64,000 nt of DNA from Patiria miniata (Eukaryota; Echinodermata; Asteroidea; Valvatida; Asterinidae), in the NCBI RefSeq assembly GCF_015706575.1, contig NW_024037063.1, positions 21,266,927 through 21,330,926 on the forward strand, read 5' to 3'. Made by a program: the position numbers and the translations under genes. The notes beneath the pieces are model-generated. The model had not been told where the DNA came from. It searched no databases and saw only the letters and a program-made list of their open reading frames with translations. Within the stretch, counting starts at the first letter, position 1. Every line of letters begins with the position of its first letter. This document shows positions 28,320-41,800 of the stretch, one piece after another.

Positions 28320-31300
28320 AGGACGTGTAGATTGTTCCAATATTTGCTGGATGAAGACAACTTTCCATTTCGTCTGCTGACGTGGTTTTTCAGTGAGCCA
28401 TTAACTTCTAAACATCTGGTCCTTTTTGACTAAGAGGATTGTCATCAGATCAGCCCACATTTGAACATCCCAAAAAGTCGAAGAGTTGTAAACTGTCTGT
28501 TTGGCGTGTGATCCAAAGTGAGTAAAGTTCAGTTTGAGGCACAACCATCAGCATCGAGACAAGCGGGATTACAATGTAATACAGTGATTGCTGTTACTGT
28601 GCCAGCTGGTGTGTCTACCCAAAACTCGAGAATTGGAGTTACTTATCAGTGGCTTGGGGAAGGCGCAGTGGCGTAATGGGGGAGGGGACTTGGGGACAGC
28701 CCTCCCGTTTCCCCTACTCAAGGTCTGTTCCTCTCCCTCCCAATAATGTAATAAGCTTGTTGGCATTAATAAAGGCGTTTTGAATGCTCTTCCCGAAACT
28801 GTAGGAGCCCCGCCCCCGAGAACATAGGTTCACAGCCCCATTTGTATTTAATGTCTTCGCGCCAACCACTGATCTCTATATAAAGACTGGATAGCGGATA
28901 TGCATACAACATTCACACAGTAGACTTTGCATATTGACCAATTCGCCCCGGTCTCACAAAGATGGCCGCGTATAATACGAACGTTCTACGCGTAAATACG
29001 CGCGCGTTGTATCAACAGTTGACGCGCATTTTGGTCACGTACACATATTATGATGTTCTAAAAGGGACACATTTCCGTAGTGATTATTATTTCAAAACGC
29101 CGAAAAAGTTATATTTGCGGCATTTTAGTAACCACAACGTTAGAAAAATTGTAGTTAACCTTGGTCAGTGGTGGTGGTCAAAATATAAGTCAAGTGAACC
29201 GCGACGTTACAAAAGAAATCATGCCGTCTATAAAAACGGCATCTTGTCCTTTGTAGATCACCAGCCGGTCTCACCAATATGGCGTCAAATTCGTACATTG
29301 TGCGGCTCTGTATTAGCTATCCAGTCTTTATATAGAGATCAGTGGCGCCAACCCTTCGATGCAATTCTCGAATATCGGTAACTGTATGAGTTTGTGCATG
29401 TTGCTGTATTTGTACGCACGAAAACCTTATGCCGAAAAGTGTCCTATACGTGGCCGTCGCCAGTAGATCAAACAGCGCCATCTTCAGGCCAATTTTGTCA
29501 GGCTGCGTACCTTCCCTAGTGTTCATGCACTGACGCTCGCTTACAAACTCGTGGGTACTCTTTTATACACAGCGAGCATCGTGTTGCCCATGAGGGGATG
29601 GAAGAGGAGGGGCAGCATTGGGGGTAGAATCACACTATAGATACTACTTTTGTTTAACCAGCGTTTCTTTAACTCAATGATAGATATAATTCTTGCCTGT
29701 TTGTCATGGACAAAGTGTCCACATTTCATACATATTATTGGTTTGTCTGTGCACTCATCAACTAACCCAACTTTAAACGGAGATTAAGGAGCGAGGAGTA
29801 TGAAAGCGGGAGGCGGGGTGGCAATCGGAAGGCAGGGAGTGTTAGGGGCAGGCCTTTTGGCAATGGTCCCTAATTTATGGCATTGCGTAAAGGTAACCCG
29901 TACACTTCACAGGAGTGTTTTCCAATTTAATAGCTGTAATAAATATCCACAACTCATTTTAACAATACATGCATTTACTGCCCTAAGAATTACATGCCGA
30001 TACATACACCTTAGTCATAGGTTACATATAGCACCAAGTACCCAGAGTAAGATGGCATACATCAAAGGCTTTTCAAAAGGTTGCTACTCTCAAAATGAAC
30101 AAACTTGATATATTTTAAATAGGATGCCTTTACGAAGTTCAGCACCCTAGGTAAATTTCAACTTTTATGAAGTACTTTACTTGCTAGGTACACGAGAAAT
30201 TTCTCGGATGGCAAACATAAAGTTGCATCGTCAGCAATTGAATGGAACGACGCCAGGTGCAAGTGTTTTTATGGCCGAGTTGATCATTATATCATTGCAA
30301 ATAAAACTTTCTATGTATAAAACACAGTTTGGCCCTAATTGAAAGTAAATGAAGAAACAGTTAATAATTCTCTTCATGTTTACATTCACGTTTCATAACG
30401 TACTGTTGGATTTGTATAAGCGTCGTAACTGTTCCAGTATCTGCTAGATGCAGATAACTTTCATTTTTGTCTGCTGGCGTGGTTTTCCGGTGAGACATTA
30501 ACTTCCAAATATCCGGTCCTTGTTGTTAACTCACTGTTGGGTGTGTATTGCGACGTGAATAAGGTCCAATGCAGGCAAAACCATCAGCATAGGAACAAGC
30601 GAGAGTACATGGTAATACAGTGATAGCAGTTACCAAGCCAGCTGGTTTGTCTAACAGAACTTGGGAGTTGGAGTTACTTATCAGTGGCTTGGCGAAGACG
30701 CAGTGGCGTAATTCGGGGTGGGGGGGCTTGGGGACACGCCTCCCCTTTTCCCTAGTCGAGGCTGTGCCTTCTCATCCAATTGTGCCCCATTCAGAAGCTT
30801 CGAGGAGGCAATAATGGGCTTGTTAGCATTAATAAAGACGTGTTGACTGCCTCTCAAAACTAAGGTACCGTAGGACTCCCCCCCCCCCCCCCCCCCCAAC
30901 ATAGGTTCTAAGCCCCCATTTGTATATAATGTCTTCGCGCCAACCCTTTGATACAGTACTGGAATATTGGTGACCCTTTTGGTTCGTGCATTTAGCTCAA
31001 TTGATACACAGGACACATTGCGCCATAAAGTGTCCTTTACGTGACCTTTGTGAGTAGATCAAACAGCGCCATCTGCAGTTCATAACCAAGACAGTGTTTA
31101 CAAGGCTGCGTTTCAATGTGAAGGCACTGACACTCTTATGATCTCGAAGGGACTTATTTCCACAACGAACATCGCGCTCCCCATGAAGGGATGGAAGAGG
31201 GGCAACATTGGGGGTAGATTCACACTGTGGATACTACTGTTTTGCCAGCGTCTCCTTAACTCAATGATAGCAATTATTTTGCATTGTCTATCATGGGCAA

Positions 31301-31990
31301 AATGTTCAGACTTCATACCTATAAATCATTTTTTTGTGCTTCTACCAGTACCATCACCTTAATAATACCCATCACTCAACTCAACATTGGGCAGAGGGTC
31401 GGGAACGTGGAGGAGGAAACCGGGACCCCCTCCATTTCTTTGGGGAAGGGGGTGAAGGCCATGGCAATGTCCCCTGATCTAACGCATTGCGTAGGATTCC
31501 CCCGAATTTCACATTGGTGTTTTCCTCAGCTGTAACTTAATTATCCACTACTCATTAACAGTGCGTTACATGCCGATATGAACATCTTAATCATACAGGG
31601 CTTTTTTTATAAACAGCATCAGCTGCTGCCCCCGAACACCCAACTTGACTCCTAAAAACTCTGACTAAAGTACTTGATGCGTTCTTAATTCTATGTTATT
31701 GGCAAATTTAGAAGCCGATTTAATGTTCAACTTTTGTGAAACACTTTGCTTGCTTACTTTCTCGGATGACAACCATAAGTTGCTTCATCAGCTATTCGAA
31801 CGGAACAGCGCCAGCTGCAAGTTGTTTTTTACCCAGTTCATAAATATTTCATTGCAAATACAATTGTCTTTCTAGCCATGAAACACAGTTTGGCCTAAAT
31901 TGAAAGTAAATGAAGAAAAAGTTAATAATTCTCTTCCTATTTACATCCACGTTTCATATCGTTTTGTAGGATTTGGATGAGCGTTGGAGC
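28320..31990. repeat. Tandem duplication upstream of the gene 1 promoter
   Basis: 28320-29880 (without the insertion 28867-29344) matches 30415-31480 in order: ATTGGAGTTACTTATCAGTGGC with its neighbours at about 28634 and 30669, GTCTTCGCGCCAACC at 28853 and 30932, and GATGGAAGAGG with flanks at 29596 and 31189. A shorter block (30125-30425) recurs at 31700-31990. The unit is about 1.6 kb. No genes recognised inside. Confidence 0.8.
28867..29344. mobile_element. 478-bp hAT-like non-autonomous element
   Basis: Terminal inverted repeats of 29 bp begin CACTGATCTCTATATAAAGA at both ends. The 8-bp direct repeat GCGCCAAC flanks it (28859-28866 and 29345-29352). The paralogous unit at about 30937 has a single uninterrupted GCGCCAAC, which is the empty site. 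Length, TIR and 8-bp duplication fit a hAT-type MITE. A plus frame of 139 codons inside has no recognised match and runs through the right terminus, so it is not called as a gene. Confidence 0.85.
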
Positions 31991-34900
31991 TGGATTTCAA
32001 ACTTTCCCTTTTTATGTAAACTTTTACATTTTTGGCATAAAAACATAAAATATGGAGGTTAGTGAGTTTTAAATAATATATATCATAATCATAATAGAAT
32101 AATCATCTCGTTGCGCTTTATGTCAAGGTCTCAAAGCGATTCACAGTTATTGCACCTGTTTATCAGGCCGTGCGACCAGTTTGAGCAGCAGCTCAGGTAA
32201 ATAAATGTAAAAGTATAGCCCAACAAATGTTAACGTCTTTTTGAAAGTGGGCCATAATCATGTTAGTCAAGGCAAGAAACTGAATCATATTTTGCAGCCG
32301 ATGGCGTGTCCCGGTCGGATAATTATGGCTTCGGCTTTGGCCATTGTGCCACTTCGGTCGGTAACCGTTGCCTAGCCGTTTTGGAAACATTATCTACGTA
32401 CCTGGCAGAATCTATTTAAACGATCTGGCACACTGGACACGCCCATTTCTCGGAGGATTTTAAATCCCTCACATGTTCATTATAAAATTACTCGTGACGC
32501 GCTGTATTCCAGTGACTGATGTGACTGTGGTTGTCAATATGGACAGGCGCGGGACCCCCCCCCCCCCCTCAACCCACCCCTAGCTCTGACTCAATTTTTT
32601 TCTTCTTCACAGAATTATATTTAAAACTGTTAACCCCCCGCTCTTACACCAAAACTAAATTATGATATTTACACCGGTAATAATGCCCGCCTATGTACAC
32701 AACATTCGGACTGAGCCATCTTGAGTGCGGGGTATTTGTACACTATAGTGTTCATGATGTTCGGATTTGAACAGCACCCCCATTGACAGTATGGTAGGAG
32801 CCTCCTCCCCCTCCCACCTATTGCTTTTACGGAGGCCAAGTATCTGTCGAAAAAAAACATTGTCTACATTGCAGCATTGATTTGCTGATGCAAGCCCACC
32901 CCCCTACAAAAAATCTTGGATCCGCCCCAGATTGAGTGATGAGCAAGTTCGTTCAGTGTTGTTAACCATTCACCTTCATTGAACGCCCGCTATTTAATGA
33001 TGCATGGTTGGACTAGTCCATTATTTGGGATTAGTGTACGCGGTTGCTCGCAGTGCTGGTCGTATGGGTCGTGAATTTTCGAGTCGTATGTATTTTGAAG
33101 ATTTATAGGTGCACTTTACATTTTGAAAAAGAAACGTGCACTTTTGTTGTGTAGATGTAGGCAGGACCCCAAATCGCGCGTTCTACGCAGTTTTCATATA
33201 ATTTGTGGGGAAAAAAACAATTCAGTTTTAAATTCAACTGACTCGCACGATATACTCTCGCTTTACTCTTCTTATTTTTCTAGCTCACAGCTGCCTAAAT
33301 AACAATAACTGTTCGCATTGACTTAGAAAAACCAGTTACACACTAGCTATTCTGTCCTAATATTTACAGCTCTAAGCTTTCATTTTTATGAGGCTGGCGT
33401 TGAGACGGACGTGCACAATGTGCAATTTGTTCTTTCTCACTCTAGAGCAGAGCCATTACATCAACAACTTTTTCCCACAGAGTAAACAAAGACACCATGT
33501 GCGGGACGCTTCAATATTTCACTTGAAAAAAAATGTAAACTGGCATAAACTCTGACGCTAGTGACTTTCACTTGGTATTTTGTGGTAGTCACACACTATA
33601 TGGTAGTTTATTAAGTTGGCCATATTTAAGTTGATATCTGTAGTCTGTTATTGAAAAATTAAATTATACTGGTCAAACTAAAAGTTCGGTATTTTCTAAT
33701 GGTGTCAAAGTTAAGGATTATATTCATATTCAGATGGCCAGACATCATGCGAGGTCCGTTTTGCCTGGTGTGTTTCTGAGTCCGTAGCCTAAGATCAAGG
33801 GAAACGTTATTTCAGTTTGTTGCGTCTGATCCGACCACAACAAAGCAGAAGTACAAAGTGTTTTTGTGCGTATCGCATTTCAATGAAATGTCATTTGGAA
33901 AGGCACAAGGGCATAAGGTCCAAATAATACCATTATCTACCGTGCACCATTTGAGGCAGAGGGCCCCCCTCGAGCGACCACAAAATGCTTCATTGACTAG
34001 CTCTTCCCAGAGACTTTGATTATACCAAAAAGGGTTTTCAAGGATCAAAACTAGGAAGAGAGAAAAAAAAGATCCCTATTAAACTATTTCTCGTCCAGCA
34101 TCAAGGACAATTACTTTGTTTAAACTTTCTATACGGTAACATGATTGGCGCCCTCTTTTGTTTGGTAAATGAAACGGATGAAATATCAGTTCCGAACGAT
34201 ACAGATCTTAATAGGCTACTATACTGTGAAGTCTTTCATGTCAAAATATAAACTAGACATGTACAGCAATTCAAAAAAACTAGATTTAGTCACCTCGGCT
34301 GGCACCGTTGTGTCCATTTTCGGGTCCGGGCCCCATGGACTATTTTCACTGAATTTAAATAACAAAACCTGACATCAGTGAGGACGCACTCTACTATGAG
34401 TCTTTACAAATCCTGGTGGCGCCCTACATCCGCAAGATCTACCCTATCACTGTTGGATCACTGAGGTCGCATATTTTTTTCTGAAACTCAAAGGTCATTA
34501 TTTATTTCTTTTTTAGATTGAAGCTTCGCTTTTGGCCAAGACTTTTTTCTTTTTGTATGAGGCTAATGTGAATGTTTATTGTACAATTTACCTTGCATAC
34601 AATTTGCATATCTGAACAAACCTGGATTTTTTTTTCAGTTTAAATTTCTAAATTTTAATGGCATCCGAAAAGGTACACGCATAATTTTAAATGATTTCAC
34701 GTTATTTCAGGCTTTCATAATTTACTATGAGTCAGTCGTGTTTCAATCAAATGAAGTTTACTGCCTAATCTAACCTATTTGAGTATAGTCTTCAACAACC
34801 ATATCCTTTAATAAAGACGATTTGTATCGCCGACAAACAGTCTCGACAACGATTCAGATTGCCGTCGTGAATAGCGCCACCTAGTGTAAGATGTCTAAAT

Positions 34901-34999
34901 TTGTCACTCTGAAGGGCGCCCTCATGATTGATGTCCACCCCAATTCCCGCCCCTCCCCTTTCGAATATGCAGAGGCCGGTTTAAATACTTGCCCGGTTA
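31991..34999. other. Intergenic, no gene seen
   Basis: Includes a possible SINE fragment at about 32085-32185 (GCGCTTTATGTC..AAGCGATTCACAG) and a C run near 32555-32567. Several short frames exist but none has splice-supported domains. Confidence 0.4.
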
Positions 35000-35744
35000 G
35001 TCAGTCTGCTTTTTTTTTCGAAGAAGACCGGAAAAACAGTGGCGGATCCCACTTTGACTGGGGGAGTAGCTTGCATGTGCTACTTTTTTCTGCATGATTT
35101 TTACTTTTTTTTGCGCCCCCAAGGGGGAAAGGACTAAACGCCCCCGGTCCTCCCGGCCCCCGGTCCTTCCCCCCCCCCCCTTCGCCCTCCCCCAGATCCG
35201 TCAATGTTATGTTTTCCATTGTAGATTTAGTAACAGCCAATTCTTTACCTTGTTTTAAATACTTCTTAATAGAGAACGCATGTGTTGAGACAATTTAATT
35301 GCGTTTTTATGAATGTCAGAATTAAAATTGTTGCTTTTATCTGCAACAAGTAATTTCACCGGTGCAGGATAAGCTAACAGCAGGAAGAAAGCATTTTAAT
35401 ACAAAATTATTTCACTCAGACAAAGAGGAATTGCACTTTGATCTTATTGTTTTAATTCTACCAAACGAAAAATAAGAGAATCTCTTGTAATGAGGAAAAC
35501 GAGAGGAAAAAAAATGAGAAATCAACTTGCTTCAAAAAATTGGAAGAAATACGTCACAAACTGTTTCTTGAATTTTTTAATGAGTTTTTTTTTTAGATTT
35601 ATTTGTAGGTTATCCAAATCGCTGCTCGGTTCAAAATCGTCCACTTTGTAGCGATGAACTTTCCTTCGATATTTTGGATTGGATGGCCGGCATGGAATTC
35701 CTACAATGTTTCTTTTACCTCCAAATGATCAGGGAATAAGCTAG

Positions 35745-36005
35745 GCCAGCAGCCTCGGTCCAAAATTTTGGCCACCGGCCAAATGAGGGGAATAATCGTC
35801 ATAGCGATTTTTGGCAAGGTATACACCTTCGGAGTTGGAAAATATGTGATAGCATTGCAGCGGTGGCAGCTTTTTGGGTGTTATCACCTTTTTTCAAAAT
35901 GTCCATCAAAATGCTTGTTACAACTCTAGGGGCGGTGTACCTTGCGCATGCGCACTATAATCATTTATGCCCTGATTTGATACTGACCAAACCCCCAGGC
36001 TGATG
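35745..36005. mobile_element. Fold-back MITE inserted in copy B
   Basis: About 260 bp present in copy B but absent at the matching point of copy A (near 4207, GGAATAAGCTCCATTTGTGC). It is related to the element at 54465-54840: shared CGGTCCAAAA, GCCACCGG, TTTTTGGGTGTTATCAC and GACCAAACCCC. Terminal inverted repeats begin near CCAGCAGCCT. Confidence 0.65.
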
Positions 36006-38766
36006 GTCTAAACTCCAATTTGTGCAGCTAGGCACTTTTTTGGCACCAACAATTTCTGATAAAAAAAAGTAAATAAAAGTGTCGTTAAAATGTTTCATTT
36101 TTAACTTACGCCATAGACATTGCACATGGCAGATCGCTGATTCAAATATTTTGTTGTGAGTTATAAATGCAAGACTCCTACGAATGTATTCCACCTTTCA
36201 ATAAAATCTGCCCTTCCCTTCCACAAATTCTAAAACAAAAATGTTTCAACGGTTCTCTTTAGGTTGAAGCAAGGTCATATCCTCAAAATTGTATTTTAGA
36301 ACTGGAACAACTTTTTCTCATTACAGTAAACTTATCTGTAATAACTAGCTTGAATAATGGAATTAACTTCAGGACGTATATATCAGTTTCGAAAAAGATA
36401 GAATATGTCATGTGTATTCATTTCAAGCGTTTCTAATTGGTTTCCACAGGTATATTGGTATATTGTCCGATTCGGAGTGATCTTTGGGCACAGAAGATTA
36501 CAGCACTACTAACGTACGCTGTCTGGCAAAAAGAAACACGTGCTTAAGGTAAGTTTAACGGAAAACATGTACCATCGTTTTACCATGACATAACATCCAA
36601 CTTTGCTGTAGTTAAAGACATTACAGCGACTGTACCCATTCACCCCGACACTGCCACTAGGGAAATCATGAAATGAATGCGATTTTTTGTAGACATCAAA
36701 TGTGTAATACACATTTGCAGAGATGGGACACTATTTGATTTGATTCTCGTTTTGACAGCCCGATGGTCCTATATGAAAAAGATTCCGTCCAGCGTAAACT
36801 CTTTTCTTCAGAAAGGGCTTTGGTTAAGCGTGTCCTTTATTGTTCGATTTTCCCCAAGTTAAGGTTTGGAAGTCATTTCTTCAGAATTCAAACTAGTAAA
36901 TATTCTTGGTTAACTCAAATCGGAACAAAAGCTTAAAGGAAAGAAAATGAAAATGGAAATAAAATGGGCAATTCCAAAGTTTTGTTGCATTCTAAGCAAT
37001 GTAGCGCCGCTCTTTAGACTCTTATGTCAACATGTAACATGGATACATCTCATCAGGACTTATAACGCAGCCATAAGCAAGTTTTGTGAGTTGTAATGGG
37101 ACATGTTATCTCGACAAGTTACATTGCAAAATAAGGACATGGATCGAAAACTCATATGTCTTTGAATAAACATTTTCCTTAAATAGGAGGGACACAGCTG
37201 AAACAAATTATACTATTCTGTAATTGCTTAATAACTGGCAAATGCTTTGACATATACTATTTTTTTTCAATTTCTTTGTTTTAGTTTAAAGCATTCCCAG
37301 ACAGTCTTGGTTAGTTACGTTACGGCTCGTTTCGTTATAGCTTGTCCGCCCATCTTTGGTTCAAGTAAAAACACACACGCAAAAATAATCAAACACACAT
37401 GCTCTTTGGACATAGAAAGAGAACCTTTTTCTCGTCCTTGCACACAAAAACACAAAAATTGATTTGCGTGCTGCATGTTGAAACAAGGTGCCAAGATGAC
37501 GACCAAAATCCATACTTGCCAAAAACTATGTGGTGTTTTTTTTTGCTCATAACTTGCTTTACTAGAATCCATCTCACTGGCATACCACTCAAATGAAAGG
37601 TATTTTTGCCTCGATTGATTTGATACCACATTCGAGATTGTGATGCTTATAGTTCTACTGATTTAATTCCCAATTTCCAACCGTGTCCGCTTCTCCGTGG
37701 AATTGCCCATATAAAGAAGAAATTGAAAATCACAAAATTGGAATAACTTCGAAAAAGTAAATATTCATGGTTAACTCAAACTTGGAACAAAACGCTTAAA
37801 GGAACAAAAACGAAAATGAAAATCTGAACAAAATAAAATCGAAAAGCAAAACTAATTCCAAGAAAAGTCAAATGAAGATAAGAATTCAGTGTACCATGGT
37901 CGTTTCCATTTCCGGTTTGAGTCCGAGACGACAGCTCTTTCCTGCAACAAATCGAGAATTTAAAATAACTTACAATTGCTACAAGTAGAAAGTGGATAAG
38001 CATGCAATTTTGTTTTGATGAAAACAGAAACCAGAGTACATCTTTCGCATAGCCTTTCAAAGTTTCCTGAAGCGACAAAAAATTCTAAAAGCAATGAAAT
38101 CTTTGCTTTTAAGCACAACATTTGTAACGTGGCGCAACCGCAAACTTACTTTTAAATATCCATTAATTTTAAAGAAAACCTTGACATGCCCGATTGGCCT
38201 CTCCTAGTGATCATCTTTTGTACAATGCAGTCTTAGATGCACAGAGTGTGGATAACTAAGGGGCTCGTTTTGGGACGTGAAACCAAACTAGGCGCTTTGT
38301 AGTAAATTTAGCTAGCCTCACCCTCAGCTACAAGTAGTAATTTGCAGTATGCAGTACTGTAGCATATTGGTGTACATTACTTGTATTTTGATGCAAATGG
38401 CACCCCAAATATTATGTACTATGTGGCACATTTAGTTTGTTTCTGGTGTTGGAGAGGTAATGCCTGTTATCATCTCAGAAGCGGGCAGTACAAGGCGAGC
38501 TACTGTTTTTCATCAGAGATTTCATAAAGAGGCTGAAAGCTACAGAAGACAAAGTATTTTGTAGCTTCGGGTACTTCACCCTTTAATTCATTTGGGGTTA
38601 GGATTTATCATTAGGTGAAGTTCGATTATCTTGCCTCTCTTCGGTTAGGACAAGTTTTGTAAATGTGAAGCCAAAGTGTGAATAGTGTTGAGTGAGCCTG
38701 TCCATTTTGTGTCACAGCGCCCTCAATTTTGCTAGCAGAAACAATGAGTAGTTTACCTTGATATGT

Positions 38767-38858
38767 CTACTGGTCTTGGTCATCAGTGTTTTGCTCCTTC
38801 GACAAAAGCTGCTTCCGTCGCGGATAGGTCTCAATGCTGTGCCTCTTGACTTCATTAT
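38767..38858 (-). CDS. Gene 2 tail exon
   Basis: Encodes DNEVKRHSIETYPRRKQLLS, then [10 protein letters not shown] and TAG. Compared with 6941-7038 it has lost 6 nt in frame and carries several amino-acid changes, without a frameshift. Confidence 0.7.
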
Positions 38859-41800
38859 CTAGGAATTTACATCACAATACCAACACTTTACATTAATGTC
38901 ATAATGGCAGGAAAAACATGAAGCTTCCATTGATTGTTGATTGTACCGTTTGTCTCAAATTGTCCTGATGATAGAGCGCCCTCTTGTGGTCAACCGTAGA
39001 TGGCTTTTGTGAACTACGGATCAGTTCAGATTTCTTTTAACTTTAACGTCCTTGTTTCAGTGTGACTAGCACGAACATTCCTAAGGTGTTTGTTAGTGTA
39101 CTTGATTTGACCTCATCTCGGGAATAACTTTGGTGGGAGAATTTTGTTCAATAAGTGTTAACTAAAACTAGACTTGTGTTCGTAACAAACGCATGATTGT
39201 TTTGGCAAAGCCTTTGTGACATCTGGCAGGTACATTTACATGTAGAAGTTTCATACATGTCCGATGTGTAGTTCTGTAAATATTGGACTGTGTATAATTT
39301 AAGTTGGTGTTACATAGTATATACAGGCATGCAACTTTTCCTCGGATCAGCTGATTTCCTCTTTTTTCACTTCACATGTGTGCCATTGAAAATAGAAAAA
39401 CACTGTACAAAGTCTGGGAAAAATGTGAATTTCCTCTTTTTTGTGATTTCCCAGTTGCATGCCTGTATATACATTGTAATACGTGATGATATCATCAATG
39501 GACTTCGAAAAAGGCACTTTTAATTTGACATCTCATGACGTGTGTTGACGTCATCATGATGTCACTTCGGATTCTCCATATCGTTCTTCCCACCCTATTT
39601 CACGATGATGGAACCTTATGTGTGTTTTAAGAAATCGGGTTATTGATCACGTCATGATGACGTAGCACATTTTTCATATTTTTGGTAGATGTCTATGACC
39701 TACCAAACCTGTTGCAAAAAGAATTATGATTTGAGCATGAAGTGTTCGTAAGTCAATCATTGCAATCAACCTCAAACATTTCAAAAATCCATTTAAAATT
39801 ACTAGGACGTCATTATGACATAAACATTGTTTATGTATAAAACATCCCTGTCTATGTACATACAAAGTTTCAACCCAAATAAACTTGTAGTTCGCTAGAT
39901 ATAGGACTTTAAAAAAAATCCACTTTTAAGATGACGTCACATGACGCATGGTGACGTCACCACTTTTAATGCACACGTGAACAATATGATCTTGGTTTGT
40001 GTCACGTTAGGTGTAGATCTATAAGCGAAAACAGTGTCATTTTTATTAAATGGAATGCAATTATAAGAACTTAAAATTTCATAAAAAAATCAATCGATGA
40101 CGTATTCCTGACGTCACTTGCAAATATTTAGCTGTTTCATATATTAAATAATATTACCTAGCTGCCCACCAAGTTTCGTGATCCCATCTACCCCTGTATG
40201 TGTTTCAAAGAATCGCGTTTTATGACGTCATCATGACGTCAATCACTTGTATGTTTTTATGCAAATATTTATTACCTACAAAACCCATTACAAAGGAATT
40301 TTGAATTTATCATGTTCTGTTCTTGGGATATGTTTTTTAGGTACAATAATTTATAAAAGCCATAAAAGTCACATGATGACTTCACCATGACGTCAGCTCA
40401 ATTTTCAATTATAGCACGTCCCTGCCTACATGCAGACGAAGTTTCGACCCTATTGGACTTGTAGTTCTCCACATCCAGATATGGGACTTTAAAATGTGCA
40501 CCTTTAAGATGACGTCACATGACACGTGTTAACGTCATCATGACGTCCGTCTTCGCGGCCAATCTCTGCTATGTGGTGTGTTAGTCTATGTCAAGTAATA
40601 TGACTGTATTTTATGCCAAAAGGGCTGTTAATTTTTTTTTAAAATCAAAAGAAAAACTAAGCTGTTCTGTTTCGGCAGTGTGCCGAAACAGCCAATGACG
40701 CTGACGCGTGTGTATAGGTAAAAGATGTACAAACTGTTTTACCGTCGCAGTTCCGCCCCTCATCTTCCGCATAAAGGCAGTCAACAATGCGATCGCAGGT
40801 ATACCTCATCGGGATTTCGTCACCATTATCACACTGGAAAACCTCTGGAAATCACCAGAAATCAAAAGAAAGTAGAACATTTCGTTACACGAATTGCAAG
40901 ACTATTTGGATGCGTGCATGAAGTTGATGTCTGACTTCGGTTTGAAACACACATGTATAGGCTCATCTATATGGATCAACACAAAGGCACCCTTTCATGC
41001 CACGCGTCTGTGGAGAAAAAAAGTGTTACCAAAAGAATGAGACAACATACAAAAACACAAGAGCATGACACAGTTATGCCTACAAAGTAACTATTTTTCC
41101 CATTAACAAACGGAGCACAAAGAATATCACTGAAATTATTTTGATAGTGCTACGTTTATGAGTCAGAAAAGGCATGTCTGCTGCGTCGAGCATCTATTTT
41201 CTTTCGAATAATTACCGTTAAAACAGTTGTATTCATCTTCGCCATAGTAACAGTCTTCGAAGCCGTCACATCTTTGGTCGTCTGGAATGCATTGGCTGCT
41301 GTTGTAGCAAAGCCACATGGATGACCTGCAGACTGTAAAATAAAAACAACACAACGTGGAACATAAACTACTGATTCCGCGTTTCTACCAGATGCAGACG
41401 CATCTGGTATTTGAGAACAACATTTCATTGGACAGTCAAAGTTTCCTTTTCAATAACTTTGTGTAAAAACAGACTATGGGCTCAAAAGAGGGCGCCCTTT
41501 ACCTTGCAACGACGTCCCGTGGGCGGGACATTTCGCTGGTTGACGCGCACCGTTCCTTGTGTGTGACGCACGTACACCAGGGGATTTGTACTATATGTAC
41601 ACGCAGTGGCCGCGCTTCGCGGCAAAATAATTGCAATCGGGCAAGATGGCGTCGTTCGGTCACCCCCATCTGTTCTTTCTTTGCCGTTGAGGGGGTACTT
41701 GTGAACGGAGCGGATACCACTCAAAGCAATCTCTACGACACCACAAGAGAATGGTTCCCTGTGACTATTTACCATTGCAGTCGTATTCATCTTCGCCGAA

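Noticed and set aside
28962..29381. 139-codon plus-strand frame
   Set aside because: It lies mostly inside the hAT-like element and runs across its right terminus and target duplication; no domain is recognised.
33790..33990. Possible THAP-like stretch on the plus strand (KVFLCVSHFNEMSFGK)
   Set aside because: Too short, lacks the rest of the C2CH pattern and has no supporting exon.
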